This document shows positions 63,326 to 64,000 of a stretch of DNA of 64,000 nt, one piece after another; the stretch's first letter is position 1, and each line of letters starts with the position of its first letter. The translations under genes were made by a program, and so were the position numbers. The DNA is from G963677485 sp964519405 (GTDB taxonomy: Bacteria > Armatimonadota > HRBIN16). The notes beneath the pieces are model-generated. The model was given only the letters and a program-made list of their open reading frames with translations, was not told the origin of the DNA and ran no database searches. Location of the stretch: contig CAZFLA010000005.1 of the NCBI GenBank assembly GCA_964519405.1, positions 8,755 to 72,754 on the forward strand, in the 5' to 3' direction.

Positions 63326-63477
63326 GTGAAACATGTGATAGCCATGTTACAGCGTTTATCTGTTTCACGGCTCACGCCGATGTAACCTGGGGGCTTCGTT
63401 GTAAGCACCAGATCGAAGCCAGCTACGATGCGAAGATGAACACGCTGAGTATTTCAACCACTCCGAAAGCGAAATAA
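63326..63477 (+). pseudogene. Decayed paralogue with internal deletion and frameshift
   Basis: The upstream sequence (GGAGGCACTA before GTG 63326) and the signal-peptide end 'AHADVT' match the 62127 gene. The signal peptide is frameshifted, and about 330 residues are missing: 'AHADVTWGLRCKHQIEASYD' runs directly into the stalk end 'AKMNTLSISTTPKAK' and a stop at 63475-63477. A clear remnant of a tandem duplication. Confidence 0.8.
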
Positions 63478-63581
63478 ACAAGACTGTTAGGGCTGCGATG
63501 ACCGCAGCCCTAACCCGAACAGACTTAACAGCGCACTAAAGCACGGAAATGAACCGCATGATGCAGTCAGGAGAACCCAGT

Positions 63582-64000
63582 ATGAAGCGATTTGCCGCAT
63601 ATCGCGCTTACGCTGTCACTTGCCATTCAAGCACAAGCTGTTATTACCCAACAGCAGGCTTTTCAAGCTGTGCGCGACTTCATAGGCAACCAGAATGCTG
63701 TGGTCACATATGCCGAAGGGGTGACTGGTATTACTTATCAAGACGATTTACCCACGTCGTTACCATTATGGGTGAACACCTTCCCTTATTACGAGATGGT
63801 CAGCGGAAACTACAAATACTATGTAAATGGTAATACCGGTTTCATAGAATCGACTGCGGTGATGTCGGATTTAAATGTATATCCTGCGGATGCCTTGAAT
63901 GCAGAGACGATGTGGGCGAGATACAGCATGCTGCCTCGCAGCCAGATGCAGCAGCGGAAGCCGGACTTTTGGATGTTGAGGTTTGCAGATGGATCGTGGG
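63582..64000 (+). pseudogene. Third related secreted protein, frameshifted, continues past window
   Basis: ATG 63582 (AGGAGA upstream) starts 'MKRFAAY', but the rest of the signal peptide ('ALTLSLAIQAQA') is in the next frame; skipping the C at 63603 restores it. The mature part 'VITQQQAFQAVRDFIGN' corresponds to 'VTKAQALSIVSQYTG' of the intact protein, followed by about 115 open codons to the window edge. Either a recent inactivation or a sequencing error; the open reading beyond the shift favours a recent event. Confidence 0.7.

Overview
The window looks like a metagenome-assembled chromosome segment from a free-living polysaccharide-degrading bacterium. It has about 50 protein genes, two 10-N scaffold gaps (16158-16167 and 40691-40700), no rRNA or tRNA that I could see, and no CRISPR array. 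The mixture of large secreted glycoside hydrolases, URO-D-superfamily proteins, a DUF4838 protein, an OPT-like DUF6785 membrane protein, GntR regulators fused to LacI-type sensor domains, and a nucleoside/BMP-type ABC transporter suggests Armatimonadota or a neighbouring lineage. That is inference from gene content; SecA (17207-20257) is the best marker for placing it.

Layout. 1-6.4 kb: a truncated beta-sandwich protein, a GH38 alpha-mannosidase, and a convergent pair of secreted proteins. 6.6-8.5 kb: a CPBP membrane protease and a TPR protein, then a 126-bp structured repeat and a strong terminator. 8.5-11.5 kb: a beta-helix glycosidase-like protein and a three-gene DUF2089/SHOCT operon. 11.7-17.2 kb: two adjacent GntR/sensor regulators, a DUF3800-repeat protein coupled to an MscS channel, and a cluster of related palindromes. 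17.2-23.9 kb: SecA with an unusual insertion, an AtpI-like protein, aspartate kinase with a separate ACT protein, and a URO-D-like protein. 24-26.6 kb: acyl-ACP thioesterase, a macro-domain-like protein and a second URO-D-like protein. 26.7-34.9 kb: a GH71/99-like hydrolase, a DUF4838 protein and a two-gene 2-hydroxyacyl-CoA dehydratase/activase operon. 35.4-40 kb: a membrane-anchored phosphatase, a frameshifted MFS transporter, a PMT-type glycosyltransferase and a DPPR-synthase-like prenyltransferase. 40-45 kb: an alpha-galactosidase-like enzyme behind a perfect 16-bp palindrome, then a CBM48-esterase. 45.3-46.9 kb: an AbiEi/AbiEii toxin-antitoxin pair. 47-49 kb: DUF6785. 49.2-57.4 kb: a tightly packed ten-gene operon of membrane proteins of unknown role, an SH3-NlpC/P60 hydrolase and a three-gene ABC transporter. 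57.5-61.4 kb: a 1321-aa secreted six-hairpin glycosidase. 61.5-64 kb: a second copy of the 126-bp repeat and a family of secreted stalk-domain proteins, one intact and three broken or truncated.

How the genes work together. The secreted and intracellular hydrolases (alpha-mannosidase, alpha-galactosidase-like, GH71/99-like, six-hairpin glycosidase, beta-helix protein, esterase) describe a scavenger of complex glycans. The regulators at 11.7-13.9 kb and the operator-like palindrome at 40061 are the likely control points. The most interesting unexplained structures are the ten-gene envelope operon, the paired 126-bp structured repeats, the 118-bp inverted-repeat element that carries the promoter of the aspartate kinase operon, the DUF3800-MscS pair, and the decaying stalk-domain family.
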